This document shows positions 4,225 through 5,475 of a DNA stretch of 5,475 bases, piece by piece. Within the stretch, counting starts at the first letter, position 1, and every line of letters starts with the position of its first letter. The notes under the pieces were generated by a model. The model worked only from the letters and a program-made list of their open reading frames with translations, made no database searches and was not told where the DNA came from. The position numbers and the translations under genes are program-made. This stretch comes from JASFTV01 sp050050615. GTDB taxonomy: Bacteria; Desulfobacterota; DSM-4660; Desulfatiglandales; HGW-15. Where the stretch lies: assembly GCA_050050615.1 (NCBI GenBank), contig JASFTV010000255.1, forward strand, positions 1 to 5,475, read 5' to 3'.

Positions 4225-5475
4225 CTAAGTCTCTCTGTTGGGTCTTCGCAACAACACAAGGAGCATTTTGCCGCTTTCGAAGTTTACGGGCATCAGTTTT
4301 GCTTCAAACATTTCAAGGGCGGTTTGATTCTCCATTAGCCGAAGGGGTGTTTGGTGGAATATGCCTATCCAAGCATCCCTCATATCTTGCACCAGTTTCT
4401 GTTTCGATTCCTCGTCCAGCAAATCTCCAATATTGCGCTTGAAAAGTTTGAACCTGCTTAGTCCTGTGCTTTCCAGTGCTTTTTCATTAAAGCCCTGGAT
4501 GAGTCCGTTTTCATCGGTTAGAAATGCGATCTCTTCCTCATAGAGCCGGGTAGTCAACTGATCTTTGGATTTTCTCATCTGAGCATAGGCAAGCTCCAGG
4601 TTCTTGTTAGCTTCTATGAGTTGCTCTTGCATGGCCTTCAGGTTTTCTTCGGCCTGCTGACGCTCGGCGACCTCCTTCCTCAGGCGTTCGTTAGCCTCCG
4701 AGAGTTCGTTGGTTCGCTCCTCGACCCGAACTTCCAACTCGTTACGGGAGCTTTGCAGCGCCTCCTCTGTTTCCGTGTGTTTGGAGAAAAGCAGAGCATT
4801 CTCAATAGCCAAAGCTGCTGGGATGCTTAAAGAGGTCAGTAAGAAAAGATCATCTCTTTGGAATCCCTGAGCGGCGCCAACCGAATGTACATAGATTACA
4901 CCATGGATTTCTGATTTGCTGATCAAAGGGACGCACATAACGGATTTGATTTGCATCATGATAATGCTTGCTGAGAGATCTTGTTTGTCCGTATCGCCGA
5001 TATCCGACAGCATAATGGCTCTACCGTCCCTGATCACGCGATTTACTATGGTTTGGCTATAATTCATTTGGAATGTTTGGCTATCCTCTCTTGACCGGGC
5101 CACAATTTGTCTGTGTTCGCCGGTCTCATGGTCAATCATAAGGACAGCGCCACTGTCAATTCCCGGAAGGCATGAGAAGATTGCGTCCATCATCTCTTCG
5201 CAGATCTCATCGATTTCTAATGATTGTAATAAGACCGTGGAAACATCATAGATCATCTCCAGCCTATCCCGATCAGTGATACGCCTGTCTTTGTAAAGAA
5301 GATCTTTCCTGCTCTCCTCTGTGAGATCTGAGAGACTGATCGAATACTGAGTCACCAAACCGTCTTCTGAAAAGGGTTCCCCAAGACTCATTGAGATATT
5401 CCCGACGGCAACGGTATCACCTTCTTTTATTTCGATTTGGAAGCCAGGATTTATTGGATGACCATTGATCCATGT
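4225..5475 (-). CDS. FHA-GAF-coiled coil-PAS regulatory protein, 5' end outside the window
   Basis: The first Met in the window (5391-5389) is not the true start: the frame is open to base 5475, and the 28 codons upstream read as the last half of an FHA phosphothreonine-binding domain (TWINGHPINPG, then IKEGDTVAVGN, matching the usual N-G-T-x-[VI]-N-G and EGD-x-[IV]-x-[IV]-G pattern). Numbering from that Met, a GAF domain spans about 43-203 (CVPLISKSEIHGVIYV at 153-168, ending AALAIENALLF), then a heptad-rich coiled coil at about 205-285, then a PAS-like domain at 285-385 (LTDENGLIQGFNEKALESTG at 291-310). No histidine-kinase, GGDEF, cyclase, sigma54 or helix-turn-helix domain appears before the TAG at 4227-4225. 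The visible part is therefore a sensor/scaffold without an output, likely dimerising through the coil and docking a phosphorylated partner by FHA. It is co-transcribed with the alcohol dehydrogenase 3 nt downstream. The ligand is unknown. Confidence 0.87.
   Translation of the reverse strand, partial: TWINGHPINPGFQIEIKEGDTVAVGNISMSLGEPFSEDGLVTQYSISLSDLTEESRKDLLYKDRRITDRDRLEMIYDVSTVLLQSLEIDEICEEMMDAIFSCLPGIDSGAVLMIDHETGEHRQIVARSREDSQTFQMNYSQTIVNRVIRDGRAIMLSDIGDTDKQDLSASIIMMQIKSVMCVPLISKSEIHGVIYVHSVGAAQGFQRDDLFLLTSLSIPAALAIENALLFSKHTETEEALQSSRNELEVRVEERTNELSEANERLRKEVAERQQAEENLKAMQEQLIEANKNLELAYAQMRKSKDQLTTRLYEEEIAFLTDENGLIQGFNEKALESTGLSRFKLFKRNIGDLLDEESKQKLVQDMRDAWIGIFHQTPLRLMENQTALEMFEAKLMPVNFESGKMLLVLLRRPNRET

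Overview
The window carries one co-directional block: every gene I can support is on the minus strand and reads from right to left. Middling GC content, strong Shine-Dalgarno sites, a short-form CstA, an FHA-GAF-PAS regulator and a zinc alcohol dehydrogenase suggest an anaerobic Gram-negative bacterium, most likely of the Desulfobacterota (deltaproteobacterial) type. That placement is inferred from gene style; there is no rRNA or marker gene here.

Layout in transcription order. (1) 5475-4225: a sensor/regulator whose 5' end lies outside the window. The frame stays open to the right edge, and the extra 28 codons encode the C-terminal half of an FHA domain, followed by GAF, a long coiled coil and a C-terminal PAS-like domain, with no output domain visible. 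(2) 4221-3166: a complete zinc-dependent medium-chain alcohol dehydrogenase starting 3 nt after the regulator's stop, so the two are almost certainly co-transcribed. A perfect 8-bp hairpin lies just after its stop. (3) 3165-2652: a 514-bp non-coding stretch with a possible promoter and a roughly 360-nt leader for cstA, containing two copies of AGGAGGTGACA that are not followed by any usable gene. (4) 2651-990: cstA, a short CstA-family membrane transporter with a strong ribosome binding site. (5) 879-622 and 425-138: two small proteins of unknown function that are clear paralogues of each other (about 42% identical over an ungapped 53 residues). The spaces before each contain a sizeable inverted repeat. 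(6) 46-1: the first 15 codons of another gene with a strong Shine-Dalgarno site, cut off by the left edge.

How the genes may work together is inference. CstA-family proteins import peptides or pyruvate under carbon limitation, the dehydrogenase would oxidise or reduce an alcohol/aldehyde, and the FHA-GAF-PAS protein may sense a state linked to the dehydrogenase. The paired small proteins downstream of cstA are the least explained element and the best candidate for something undescribed. No mobile element, CRISPR array, tRNA or rRNA was found.
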